Source: Quadrisphaera sp. RL12-1S (lineage in GTDB: Bacteria; Actinomycetota; Actinomycetes; Actinomycetales; Quadrisphaeraceae). Taken from it: DNA of 64,000 bases. The translations under genes were made by a program, and so were the position numbers. Where the stretch lies: the NCBI RefSeq assembly GCF_014270065.1, contig NZ_JACNME010000004.1, forward strand, positions 432,409 to 496,408, in the 5' to 3' direction. The notes under the pieces were generated by a model, which did not search any database, was not told where the DNA came from, and saw only the letters and a list, made by a program, of their open reading frames with translations. Shown piece by piece: positions 36,146-44,495 of this stretch (position 1 is its first letter; each line of letters starts with the position of its first letter).

Positions 36146-37399
36146 ATGCGCGTCGACGTCCTCACCCGTGAGTACCCGCCGGACATCTACGGCGGAGCGG
36201 GGGTGCACGTCGCCGAGCTGGTGCGGGTGCTCCGCCAGCTGCACCCCGACGGGCCCGGCGGCGCCGCGCTCGACGTGCGCGTGCGGGCCTGGGGCCTGGC
36301 CGACGGCGAGCGCGACGAGCCGGGGACGACGAGCCACCCCGAGCTCGCGGAGCTGTCCGGCGCCAACGCCGCCCTGCGGGTGCTGGGCGTGGACCTGTCG
36401 ATGGCCGCGACCGTGACCGCCGACGCCGGTGCCGTCGGCTCGACCGACCTCGTCCACTCCCACACCTGGTACGCCAACCTCGCCGGCCACGTCTCCGGCC
36501 TGCTGGCCGGCGTGCCGCACGTCGTCACCGCCCACTCCCTGGAGCCGCTGCGCCCGTGGAAGGCCGAGCAGCTCGGCGGCGGGTACGCCCTGTCCAGCTG
36601 GGCGGAGAAGACCGCCTACGAGGGCGCCGCCGCCGTCATCGCCGTCTCCGCCGGCATGCGCGCCGACATCCTGCGCTGCTACCCCTCCCTCGACCCCGCG
36701 CGCGTGCACGTGGTGCACAACGGCATCGACGCCGAGGCGTGGAGCCGCGACGACTCCACGCAGGCCCGTGACGCCGTCCGCGCCCTCGGGGTGGACCCCG
36801 ACCAGCCGAGCGTCGTCTTCGTCGGCCGGACCACGCGGCAGAAGGGCCTGCCGCACCTGCTGCGCGCCGCCGCCCAGCTGCCGCCCGAGGTGCAGCTGGT
36901 GCTCGCCGCCGGCGCACCCGACACCCCGGAGATCGCCGCCGAGGTGGCCGGGCTCGTGGCAGACCTCAAGGCCACCCGCTCCGGCGTCGTCCTCATCGAC
37001 AGGATGCTGCCGCGCACCGACGTCATCCGGCTGCTGTCGGCCGCCACGGTGTTCGTCTGCCCGTCGGTGTACGAGCCGCTCGGCATCGTCAACCTCGAGG
37101 CGATGGCGTGCGGCGCGGCCGTGGTGGCCAGCGCCACCGGCGGCATCCCCGAGGTCGTCGCCGACGGCGAGACCGGCTGGCTCGTGCCCATCGACCAGGT
37201 GCAGGACGGCACCGGCCGGCCCATCGACCCCGCGCGGTACGAGGCCGACCTCGCCGCCGCGCTCACCGCCGCCACCTCCGACCCCGCCGAGGCGCACCGC
37301 CGCGGCGAGGCCGGGCGCCGCCGCGCCGTGGCGGAGTTCGGGTGGGAGGCCATCGGCGAGCGCACGCTCGCCGTCTACCGCGCCGCGCTCGCGGGCTGA
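36146..37399 (+). CDS. glgA: Glycogen synthase (GT4 family)
   Basis: A 417-residue GT-B glycosyltransferase of the actinobacterial GlgA/GlgM type. The N-terminal glycine loop is EYPPDIYGGAGVHVAEL (near residue 9); the C-domain has FVGRTTRQKGLPHLLRAA and the nucleotide-sugar E-x7-E motif in CPSVYEPLGIVNLEAMACGA. It extends alpha-1,4-glucan, or makes maltose-1-phosphate in some relatives, from ADP-glucose made by GlgC. The ATG lies 7 bases after a TAGGTT box (36133-36138), so it is leaderless. The unknown gene downstream converges with it, with 9 bases between stops. Confidence 0.92.
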   Translation: MRVDVLTREYPPDIYGGAGVHVAELVRVLRQLHPDGPGGAALDVRVRAWGLADGERDEPGTTSHPELAELSGANAALRVLGVDLSMAATVTADAGAVGSTDLVHSHTWYANLAGHVSGLLAGVPHVVTAHSLEPLRPWKAEQLGGGYALSSWAEKTAYEGAAAVIAVSAGMRADILRCYPSLDPARVHVVHNGIDAEAWSRDDSTQARDAVRALGVDPDQPSVVFVGRTTRQKGLPHLLRAAAQLPPEVQLVLAAGAPDTPEIAAEVAGLVADLKATRSGVVLIDRMLPRTDVIRLLSAATVFVCPSVYEPLGIVNLEAMACGAAVVASATGGIPEVVADGETGWLVPIDQVQDGTGRPIDPARYEADLAAALTAATSDPAEAHRRGEAGRRRAVAEFGWEAIGERTLAVYRAALAG

Positions 37400-37408
37400 C
37401 CCCCGCCG

Positions 37409-38272
37409 TCAGCGCTGGGGTGCGGTGCCGGCCAGCTCGGCGGCCGCGGCGTTGACCGCCACGGCCAGCGCCCGGCGGGCCACGCCGTCCACCTCGCGCA
37501 GCGACCGCGCCCGCTCGAGGGCCTCGCTGCTGGAGACGGCGGCGCCGTCGTCCTCGCTGGCCAGCTCCACGATGGCCCGCACCCGCGCCGCGGAGGCCAC
37601 CACCCGCACGGCGCGGTCCGGGCAGCCCGGCGGGAGCTCGCTGGTGGCCAGCGCGCCGTCCCGGACAGCGGTGATCCTGTCGGCGGCGTCGTCCCGCCAG
37701 CGGGCCACGTCGAGGCCGGCCAGCACGCGCGTGGCCTCGGTGAGCCCGGTGCGCAGCGACCTGTCGGCGTCGGCGAGGGTGGTGCCGTCGGGCGCCTTCG
37801 GCGACCACGTGGGGAAGACCCGCCAGGTGACCTCGGCCCCTGGCTCCCACGCGGAGCCGAACCACGAGACGTGCGGCACCAGGCCGAGGCGGCCGACGCC
37901 GTCGAGGAGCAGCAGCTCACCGTCGACGAGCACCGCCTCACCGGCCTCGACGGCCTCGGCGCTGAACTCCGCGGGGCCGGGCAGCCCGGCCGGGTCCCCG
38001 GGGGCCGGCAGCGCCACCCGCAGGCAGCGGGCTCCGGCGGAGGCGAGCCCGGCGAACAGCTGCGCCAGGGGGGCCCCGCCCGGGTCCCCCGGAGCGCCGG
38101 GCGAGCCGGCCGGCCCGGTGTCCTGCCAGCCCGGCAGCGGCTCACCGCCGGTGACGCCGTGGGGCTCGTCGGAGCCGACGACCGCCCGGACCGCGGTGGC
38201 GGGGTCGGTCCGTCCGGAGAGCAGCGCGCTGCCCCAGGCAGCCAGGCGCGCCGAGCGAGGGAGGTGCAGCAC
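37409..38272 (-). CDS. Conserved actinobacterial protein of unknown function
   Basis: A 287-residue soluble protein beginning MLHLPRSARLAAWGSALLSG. Blocks such as AVLVDGELLLLDGVGRLGLVP, PEVTWRVF-like GAEVTWRVFPTW and LAGLDVARWRDDAADR recur in actinobacteria as hypothetical proteins. The start is fixed by a TACGGT box (38279-38284) exactly 6 bases before GTG 38272. It is divergent from the ABC ATPase gene, whose own -10 lies only 9 bases from this one. Confidence 0.72.
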   Translation of the reverse strand: MLHLPRSARLAAWGSALLSGRTDPATAVRAVVGSDEPHGVTGGEPLPGWQDTGPAGSPGAPGDPGGAPLAQLFAGLASAGARCLRVALPAPGDPAGLPGPAEFSAEAVEAGEAVLVDGELLLLDGVGRLGLVPHVSWFGSAWEPGAEVTWRVFPTWSPKAPDGTTLADADRSLRTGLTEATRVLAGLDVARWRDDAADRITAVRDGALATSELPPGCPDRAVRVVASAARVRAIVELASEDDGAAVSSSEALERARSLREVDGVARRALAVAVNAAAAELAGTAPQR

Positions 38273-38278
38273 CGAGAC

Positions 38279-38299
38279 ACCGTAGGCGCCGACTAGGGT
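38279..38299. promoter_or_regulatory. Head-to-head leaderless promoters
   Basis: TACGGT on the minus strand (38279-38284) and TAGGGT on the plus strand (38294-38299) are 9 bases apart and drive divergent leaderless genes starting at 38272 and 38307. Each polymerase footprint would cover the other start, so the two should compete. Confidence 0.6.
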
Positions 38300-38306
38300 C
38301 GGCGCC

Positions 38307-39092
<786 letters not shown>

Positions 39093-39183
39093 CCCGCGAA
39101 CGGGTGATCGTCACCCGCGTCACAGGCGCCTCACGGGTGACAGGCCCTCGCCGCCTGTCGGTGCCGCGGCCTAAGGTCGGTGC

Positions 39184-39675
39184 ATGGCCGCGCTGTGGTG
39201 GGTGATCGGGGCCTTCGTGCTGGCCGGGCTCGAGGTCTTCGTCCTCAACCTGGTCTTCGGGACCCTCGTGGTGGGGGCTCTGGCCGGGTCGCTGGCGGCC
39301 CTGCTGGGCGGTGACTTCACCGTGCAGGCCATCACCGCCAGCGTCGTCTCCCTCGTGGGCCTGGCCGTGGTGCGGCCGCTGCTCGTCAAGCGCTTCAAGG
39401 TGGAGGGGCGCTTCACCGCCACCGGCACCGCCGCCAACGTCGGGCGGCCCGCCCGCGTGGTCGCCGAGGTCAGCGAGCTCGGCGGCCGCGTGAAGCTCGC
39501 CGGTGAGGAGTGGTCGGCCCGCTCCGCGGATCCTTCCGCCGTCTTCGCCGTCGGCGCGACCGTGCACGTCACCGCCATCGACGGCGCCACCGCCGTGGTG
39601 GCCGCCCCGCCCGTCGCACCCAGCGACCCCGCCGCCGGCGCCTCGCCGGCGGCTCCGCGCCAACCGGAGGGCTGA
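39184..39675 (+). CDS. NfeD-like membrane protein
   Basis: A 163-residue protein with two or three membrane segments (WWVIGAFVLAGLEVFVLNLVF at residue 5 and ITASVVSLVGLAVVRPLLV) followed by a small OB-fold domain (TGTAANVGRPARVVAEVSEL ... VHVTAIDGATAVV). NfeD proteins partner SPFH/stomatin proteins encoded next door and may organise membrane microdomains. A TAAGGT box lies 6 bases before the ATG. The SPFH gene starts 3 bases after its stop. Confidence 0.87.
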   Translation: MAALWWVIGAFVLAGLEVFVLNLVFGTLVVGALAGSLAALLGGDFTVQAITASVVSLVGLAVVRPLLVKRFKVEGRFTATGTAANVGRPARVVAEVSELGGRVKLAGEEWSARSADPSAVFAVGATVHVTAIDGATAVVAAPPVAPSDPAAGASPAAPRQPEG

Positions 39676-39678
39676 CCC

Positions 39679-40869
39679 GTGGACCCCACAGGCTTCCTGC
39701 TGACCGTCGTCCTGGTCCTGCTGCTGATCTTCGTGGTCATCACGGTGGTGCGGGCGGTGCGGATCGTGCCGCAGGCGTCCTCGCTCATCATCGAGCGCCT
39801 CGGCCGCTACTCGCGCACGCTCGAGGCGGGCCTGCACGTGCTGGTGCCCTTCGTCGACAGGGTCCGCGCCCGAGTCGACCTGCGCGAGCAGGTGGTGACC
39901 TTCCCGCCGCAGCCGGTGATCACCTCCGACAACCTCGTGGTGAACATCGACACCGTCATCTACTTCCAGCCCACGGACCCGCGGGCGGCGGTCTACGAGA
40001 TCGCCAACTACATCCAGGGCATCGAGCAGCTGACCGTCACCACCCTGCGCAACGTCATCGGCTCGCTCGACCTCGAGCAGACCCTCACCAGCCGCGACCA
40101 GATCAACGGCCAGCTGCGCGGCGTGCTCGACGAGGCCACCGGCCGCTGGGGCATCCGCGTCAACCGCGTCGAGCTCAAGGCGATCGACCCGCCGGCGTCC
40201 GTGCAGGACTCCATGGAGCAGCAGATGCGCGCCGAGCGGAACCGCCGCGCGGCCATCCTCACCGCCGAGGGCTCCAAGCAGAGCCAGATCCTCACCGCCG
40301 AGGGCGAGAAGCAGTCCGCGGTGCTGCGGGCCGAGGGCGCCGCCCAGGCCGCGATCCTCAAGGCGCAGGGCGAGGCCCGCGCCATCCAGCAGGTCTTCGA
40401 CGCCATCCACCGCGGCGAGCCCGACCCGGGCCTGCTCGCCTACATGTACCTGCAGACGCTGCCCAAGCTCGCCGAGGGCCAGGGCAACACCACCTGGGTC
40501 ATCCCCGCCGAGCTCACCGAGGCGCTGCGCGGCATCGGCTCGGCGCTCGGGGGCCGCGACGGCGCCCCCGACGCCGGCTGGGCCGCCCAGGTCCGCCCGC
40601 GGCGGGAGCGGCCGGCGGCCGGTGCGGACAGCGGTGTCGACGACGCCTTCGCCGACACCCAGCTGGAGGACCCGTCGGTGGCGCTGCGCGCCGCCCGCGA
40701 GGAGGCCGAGGGCGCCACCCGCGAGGCCGAGCGCAGCACCCCGGAGACGCGCGGCGCCGCCGCGCCCCAGGCCACCCGCCAGGCGCCGGCCGCACCCCAG
40801 CCCGCAGCCCCGGCCGCTCAGCCGCCGGCCGCGCCTGAGCCGCCCGCCGCCCCCAGCGGCCCGCGGTGA
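39679..40869 (+). CDS. SPFH/stomatin-family protein
   Basis: A 396-residue membrane-anchored protein. There is one N-terminal helix (LLTVVLVLLLIFVVITVVRAV), then the SPFH/PHB domain (residues ~30-200: IIERLGRYSRTLEAGLHVLV, DNLVVNIDTVIYFQPTDPR, LRNVIGSLDLEQTLTSRD, IRVNRVELKAI) and a coiled coil (EQQMRAERNRRAAILTAEG, repeated EGxKQS units). The last ~110 residues are a Pro/Ala-rich disordered tail. It probably scaffolds membrane domains with NfeD. A GTG overlapping its stop starts the next reading frame. Confidence 0.88.
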   Translation: MDPTGFLLTVVLVLLLIFVVITVVRAVRIVPQASSLIIERLGRYSRTLEAGLHVLVPFVDRVRARVDLREQVVTFPPQPVITSDNLVVNIDTVIYFQPTDPRAAVYEIANYIQGIEQLTVTTLRNVIGSLDLEQTLTSRDQINGQLRGVLDEATGRWGIRVNRVELKAIDPPASVQDSMEQQMRAERNRRAAILTAEGSKQSQILTAEGEKQSAVLRAEGAAQAAILKAQGEARAIQQVFDAIHRGEPDPGLLAYMYLQTLPKLAEGQGNTTWVIPAELTEALRGIGSALGGRDGAPDAGWAAQVRPRRERPAAGADSGVDDAFADTQLEDPSVALRAAREEAEGATREAERSTPETRGAAAPQATRQAPAAPQPAAPAAQPPAAPEPPAAPSGPR

Positions 40870-41248
40870 CCGCCGGTCCCCAGCAGCCGCCACCGCCGGA
40901 CGTCCCCGGGTACGGGTACGGGTACGCACCCGCCCCCGGGGTCCCCGGGGGGTGGTCGGCCCCGGGGGCGCCGCCGTGGGCGCACGTCCGCCCCACCAAC
41001 ACCAAGGCGATCCTCGCGGTGGCGCTGCTGTGGGTCCCCGTCGCGCCCATCGTCTTCGGGGCCTCGCCCGCCGGGAGATCACGCGCACCGGCGAGGGCGG
41101 CTACGGGATGGCCACGTGGGGGCTCGGCCTGGGCATCGCCTACGCGTCGCTGTACGTCCTGTACTTCCTCTTCTTCGTCGTCTACGCCCTCGCGATCCTC
41201 GGCCTCGCGTCCCACGCCTTCACCTCGACCGGAGGTCTCGCACCGTGA
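40866..41248 (+). pseudogene. DUF4190-like membrane protein, frameshifted
   Basis: The frame starting at GTG 40866 encodes a Pro/Gly/Tyr-rich N-terminus (PGYGYGYAPAPGVPGGW) and the first helix NTKAILAVALLWVPVAPIVFG. The family continuation LARREITRTGEGGYGMATWG, then a second helix (ASLYVLYFLFFVVYALAIL), follows in another frame up to a TGA at 41248. One missing base near 41058-41064, in TTCGGGGCCTCG, would explain it. It may be a real mutation or a sequencing error in a G/C run. The last codon overlaps the next start (GTGA). Confidence 0.75.
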
Positions 41249-41445
41249 ACCCGCTGGTGAGCCTCGTGCTCCTCGTCACCGGTCTGCGCACCGGCCGCGC
41301 CGTCGCCGCCAGCGGGGGCGCGGTGCCCGCCGTCGCCTCCGGGGCCCTCGCCGCGGGCCTGGTCGGCGCGGCGGCGTTCCTGGGCCTGCTGGGCGTCGTC
41401 GTCGCCTGCTGGGCGTTCGGGCTGGCGGTGCTGCTCTTCCTCTGA
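41245..41445 (+). CDS. Small membrane protein
   Basis: 66 residues, almost all hydrophobic, with two predicted helices (LVSLVLLVTGL and VGAAAFLGLLGVVVACWAFGL) separated by a Gly/Ala stretch. No family was recognised. The GTG start overlaps the stop of the frameshifted DUF4190-like frame, which suggests the two were translated together. Confidence 0.55.
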   Translation: MNPLVSLVLLVTGLRTGRAVAASGGAVPAVASGALAAGLVGAAAFLGLLGVVVACWAFGLAVLLFL

Positions 41446-41457
41446 TCGGCTGGGCCC

Positions 41458-43056
41458 GTGCCGGACGATCGCGCGCCCCAGACCGTCCGCTGGCTCTTCG
41501 CCGACCAGCTGGGCCCGCACTTCCTCGACGACCCCCACCAGCGCGCCGTGCTGGTGGAGTCGACGCGGGTGTTCGCGCGCCGGACGGTGCACCGCCGCAA
41601 GGCCCACCTCGTGCTGTCCGCGATGCGCCACCGCGCTGCCGAGCTGGGGGAGCAGGCCGTCCACGTGCGCGCGGCCACCTACCGCGAGGGCCTCGCGCTG
41701 GCCGCCGAGCAGCTCACCGACGACGAGCGCGCCGCCGGCCTCTCGGTGAGCGACCCCACCTCCTACGCCGCCCGCCGCTTCGTGCGGTCCCTGTCCGGCC
41801 GGCACGACGACGACGTCGAGAGCAGCGGCAGCTCGGACCTGCTGCCGCTGCGGGTGCTGCCCGCCCGCGGGTGGGCCGTCACGCAGGACGAGTTCGCCCA
41901 CTGGGCCGGGCGGCGCGGGGAGCCGGGCCAGAAGCGCCTGCTCATGGAGGACTTCTACCGCGAGGTCCGCAAGCACCACCACCTGCTCCTCGAGGGCGAC
42001 GGCGAGCCGCTGGGCGGGACGTGGAACTACGACCACGAGAACCGCGAGCCGGCCCCTCGCGACGGCACGCTGCGCGAGGTCGCCGGGGTGCCGGAGCCGT
42101 GGTGGCCGAGCGAGGACGACATCGACGCGCAGGTCCGCGAGGACCTCGACCGGATGGCGCGCGACGAGGGCGTGCGGTTCGTGGGAGAGGACGGCCCGCG
42201 CCGCTTCGCGGTGACGCGCCGGGAGGCGCTGCACGTGCTGCGCGACTTCCTCCAGCACCGGCTGGAGGCGTTCGGGACCTACGAAGACGCGATGCTCGCC
42301 GACGACCGGTGGATGGCGCACTCCTTCCTGTCCGTGCCGCTCAACCTGGGCCTGGTCCATCCCGTGGAGGTGGCGCAGCGCGCGGAGGCCCAGCACCGCG
42401 AGCACGGCACGCGCCTGGCCAGCACGGAGGGCTTCGTGCGGCAGGTGGTGGGGTGGCGCGAGTACGTGTGGCACCTCTACTGGCACCTCGGCGAGGACTA
42501 CGGCCAGCGCAACGAGCTCGGGGCCACCGAGCCGCTGCCGGAGTGGTTCGCCGACCTGGACGCGCAGGGCGAGGTGCGCGCGGCGTGCCTGTCCGACGTG
42601 CTCGGCACGGTGCGCGAGGAGGGCTGGGCGCACCACATCCCGCGCCTCATGGTGCTGGGCGGGTACGCGCTGTCCCGCGGGTGGAACCCCCAGGAGCTGA
42701 CCGACTGGTTCCACACCCGGTTCGTGGACGGCTACGCGTGGGTGATGGCCGCCAACGTGGTGGGGATGAGCCAGCACGCCGACGGCGGGGTCATGGCCAC
42801 CAAGCCGTACTGGTCGGGCGGGGCCTACATCGACAAGATGTCCGACTACTGCGGGCGGTGCCCGTACGACCCCAAGAAGCGCCTCGGAGAGGACGCCTGC
42901 CCCTTCACCGGCGGGTACTGGGCGTTCACCGCCCGCCACGAGGAGGTGCTCGCCGCGAACCCGCGCACCTCGCGGGCCGTCAGCGGACTGCACCGGCTCA
43001 AGGACGCCGACGCGGTGGTGGCGCAGGAGGCCGACCGCGGCTCCAGCGCTCCCTGA
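41458..43056 (+). CDS. FeS-type bacterial photolyase/cryptochrome (PhrB family)
   Basis: A 532-residue protein of the iron-sulfur bacterial cryptochrome and photolyase group. The N-terminal Rossmann-like domain starts RWLFADQLGPHFLDDP. The FAD-binding C-half has SFLSVPLNLGLVHPVEVA, GWREYVWHLYW and ANVVGMSQHADGGVMATKPYW. Cluster cysteines are seen in DYCGRCPYDPKKRLGEDACP, with the likely fourth in RAACLSDVLG. Relatives repair (6-4) photoproducts using light. Start GTG 41458. Confidence 0.88.
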   Translation: MPDDRAPQTVRWLFADQLGPHFLDDPHQRAVLVESTRVFARRTVHRRKAHLVLSAMRHRAAELGEQAVHVRAATYREGLALAAEQLTDDERAAGLSVSDPTSYAARRFVRSLSGRHDDDVESSGSSDLLPLRVLPARGWAVTQDEFAHWAGRRGEPGQKRLLMEDFYREVRKHHHLLLEGDGEPLGGTWNYDHENREPAPRDGTLREVAGVPEPWWPSEDDIDAQVREDLDRMARDEGVRFVGEDGPRRFAVTRREALHVLRDFLQHRLEAFGTYEDAMLADDRWMAHSFLSVPLNLGLVHPVEVAQRAEAQHREHGTRLASTEGFVRQVVGWREYVWHLYWHLGEDYGQRNELGATEPLPEWFADLDAQGEVRAACLSDVLGTVREEGWAHHIPRLMVLGGYALSRGWNPQELTDWFHTRFVDGYAWVMAANVVGMSQHADGGVMATKPYWSGGAYIDKMSDYCGRCPYDPKKRLGEDACPFTGGYWAFTARHEEVLAANPRTSRAVSGLHRLKDADAVVAQEADRGSSAP

Positions 43057-43070
43057 GCCCCCCACCCCTC

Positions 43071-43350
43071 CGTGACGATCAAGCACCCCCGCGCCCCACT
43101 CCCTCGTGACGATCAAGCGGCTGCGCGTCACTTCCCCGTGATGGCTGAGCGCCCGATGGCCAGGTCAGCGGTTCGCGGGTGGCGGTCCGAGCTCGGCCAG
43201 CCCGCAGGTGCGTTCCCTCGGCTGGGTCCTGTCGGACGCCGAGCGACCGTCCCCTGCCGGGGGCACGTCCGGACCGGAACCCCGCCAGCTGCGCAGGGAC
43301 GCGACGGGCGCCGCGGCGTTCGGGGAGGTGGCGCGGTGGTGCTTGATCGT
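43071..43350. repeat. GATCAAG intergenic repeats; otherwise empty gap
   Basis: CGTGACGATCAAGC occurs at 43071-43084 and 43105-43118, and an inverted GCTTGATCG at 43341-43349. The ~300-base gap between the photolyase and the XRE gene shows no other convincing gene or motif. Confidence 0.6.
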
Positions 43351-43361
43351 GGTGGGGAGAG

Positions 43362-43658
43362 TCAGGAGACGAGGCGCTCGCCGTCGTCGTCCTGAGCGGT
43401 GGGGATGGCGGCGGCGTGGTCGCACAGCTGGGCCCACAGCGCGTCCAACGACAGGCCGAGGACCCCCGCGACGGCGGCGACGGTGGGGAAGGCGGGAGTG
43501 GCGACCCGGCCGGACTCGATCTTGCGCAGCGTCTCGGGGGAGATGCCGGCGTCGAGGGCGGTGGTGAGGACGGTCCGGTCGCCACGGGCCTCTCGCAGGA
43601 GGGCGCCGAGGCGCTGGCCGCGCTCGAGCTCGTCAGCGGTGAGGGGCACCCGGACCAT
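43362..43658 (-). CDS. XRE-family helix-turn-helix regulator
   Basis: A 98-residue DNA-binding protein. The Cro/CI-type HTH is LREARGDRTVLTTALDAGIS and PETLRKIESGRVATPAFPTV (residues ~20-60). It ends in an AQDDDGERLVS tail, an acidic motif seen elsewhere in the window. It is divergent from the methionine aminopeptidase gene; an AT-rich palindrome between them is the obvious operator candidate. Confidence 0.82.
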   Translation of the reverse strand: MVRVPLTADELERGQRLGALLREARGDRTVLTTALDAGISPETLRKIESGRVATPAFPTVAAVAGVLGLSLDALWAQLCDHAAAIPTAQDDDGERLVS

Positions 43659-43666
43659 GAGCGAAT

Positions 43667-43716
43667 CCTATACCGGTATTAGTATCCCATCCATGAGCGC
43701 GGGGACGAACCGGTGA
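43667..43716. promoter_or_regulatory. Palindrome, leaderless promoter and 7-codon leader before map
   Basis: ATACCGGTAT (43669-43678) is a 10-bp palindrome in an AT-rich island. TAGTAT (43680-43685) lies 7 bases before an ATG (43693) that opens MSAGTNR and stops at 43716, overlapping the map GTG (GTGA). The divergent XRE gene starts at 43658, so its product may bind here. Confidence 0.5.
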
Positions 43717-44486
43717 TCGAGGTCATGGACGCCACCCAGGTGCCGCACGCGCGCGCCGCGGGAGCGCTGGTGGGCCAGATCCTCGCCGAGCTGCGCAGCC
43801 GCACCCGCGCCGGCACCAACCTGCTCGAGCTCGACGCCTGGACCCGCGAGATGCAGCGCGAGGCCGGGGCGGTCTCCTGCTACGTCGACTACGCCCCCTC
43901 CTTCGGCCGCGGCCCCTTCGGCCACCACCTGTGCACCTCCGTCAACGACGCCGTGCTGCACGGGCTCCCGCACGACCGCGCGCTCGCCGACGGCGACCTG
44001 GTCTCCCTCGACCTCGCCCTCTCGCTGCGCGGCGTGGTGGCCGACGCCGCCATCAGCTTCGTGGTGGGGGAGCGACCCACCGCCGAGGACGCAGCCCTGA
44101 TCGACGCCACCCAGCGCGCGCTCGCGGCGGCCGTGGAGGCCGCGCGGCCCGGTGCGCGGGTCGGGGACGTCTCGCACGCCATCGGCACCGTGCTCACCGC
44201 CGCGGGGTACCCGGTGAACCTCGACTTCGGCGGACACGGCGTGGGGTCGACCATGCACCAGGACCCGCACGTGGCCAACCACGGCGAGCCCGGCCGGGGC
44301 TACCGGCTGCGGCCGGGGCTGCTGCTGGCGCTGGAGCCGTGGGTCATGGCCGACACCGCTGAGCTGGTCACCGACGACGACGGCTGGACGCTGCGCAGCG
44401 CCACCGGCTGCCGCACCGCGCACTCCGAGCACACGGTGCTCATCACGCCCGGCGGCGCGCAGGTGCTCACGCTGCCGCCGTCCTGA
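43713..44486 (+). CDS. map: Methionine aminopeptidase, type I
   Basis: A 257-residue metalloprotease that removes N-terminal methionine. The metal ligands are visible: Asp in SLDLALSLRG and VVADAAISF, His in GGHGVGSTMHQDPHV (near residue 180), Glu in LALEPWVM and AHSEHTVLI. The short N-terminus lacks an SH3-binding extension. GTG 43713 is coupled to a preceding seven-codon ORF. Actinobacteria usually have two or three map genes; this isolated copy is probably an accessory one. Confidence 0.92.
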   Translation: MIEVMDATQVPHARAAGALVGQILAELRSRTRAGTNLLELDAWTREMQREAGAVSCYVDYAPSFGRGPFGHHLCTSVNDAVLHGLPHDRALADGDLVSLDLALSLRGVVADAAISFVVGERPTAEDAALIDATQRALAAAVEAARPGARVGDVSHAIGTVLTAAGYPVNLDFGGHGVGSTMHQDPHVANHGEPGRGYRLRPGLLLALEPWVMADTAELVTDDDGWTLRSATGCRTAHSEHTVLITPGGAQVLTLPPS

Positions 44487-44495
44487 GCAGCCCGG

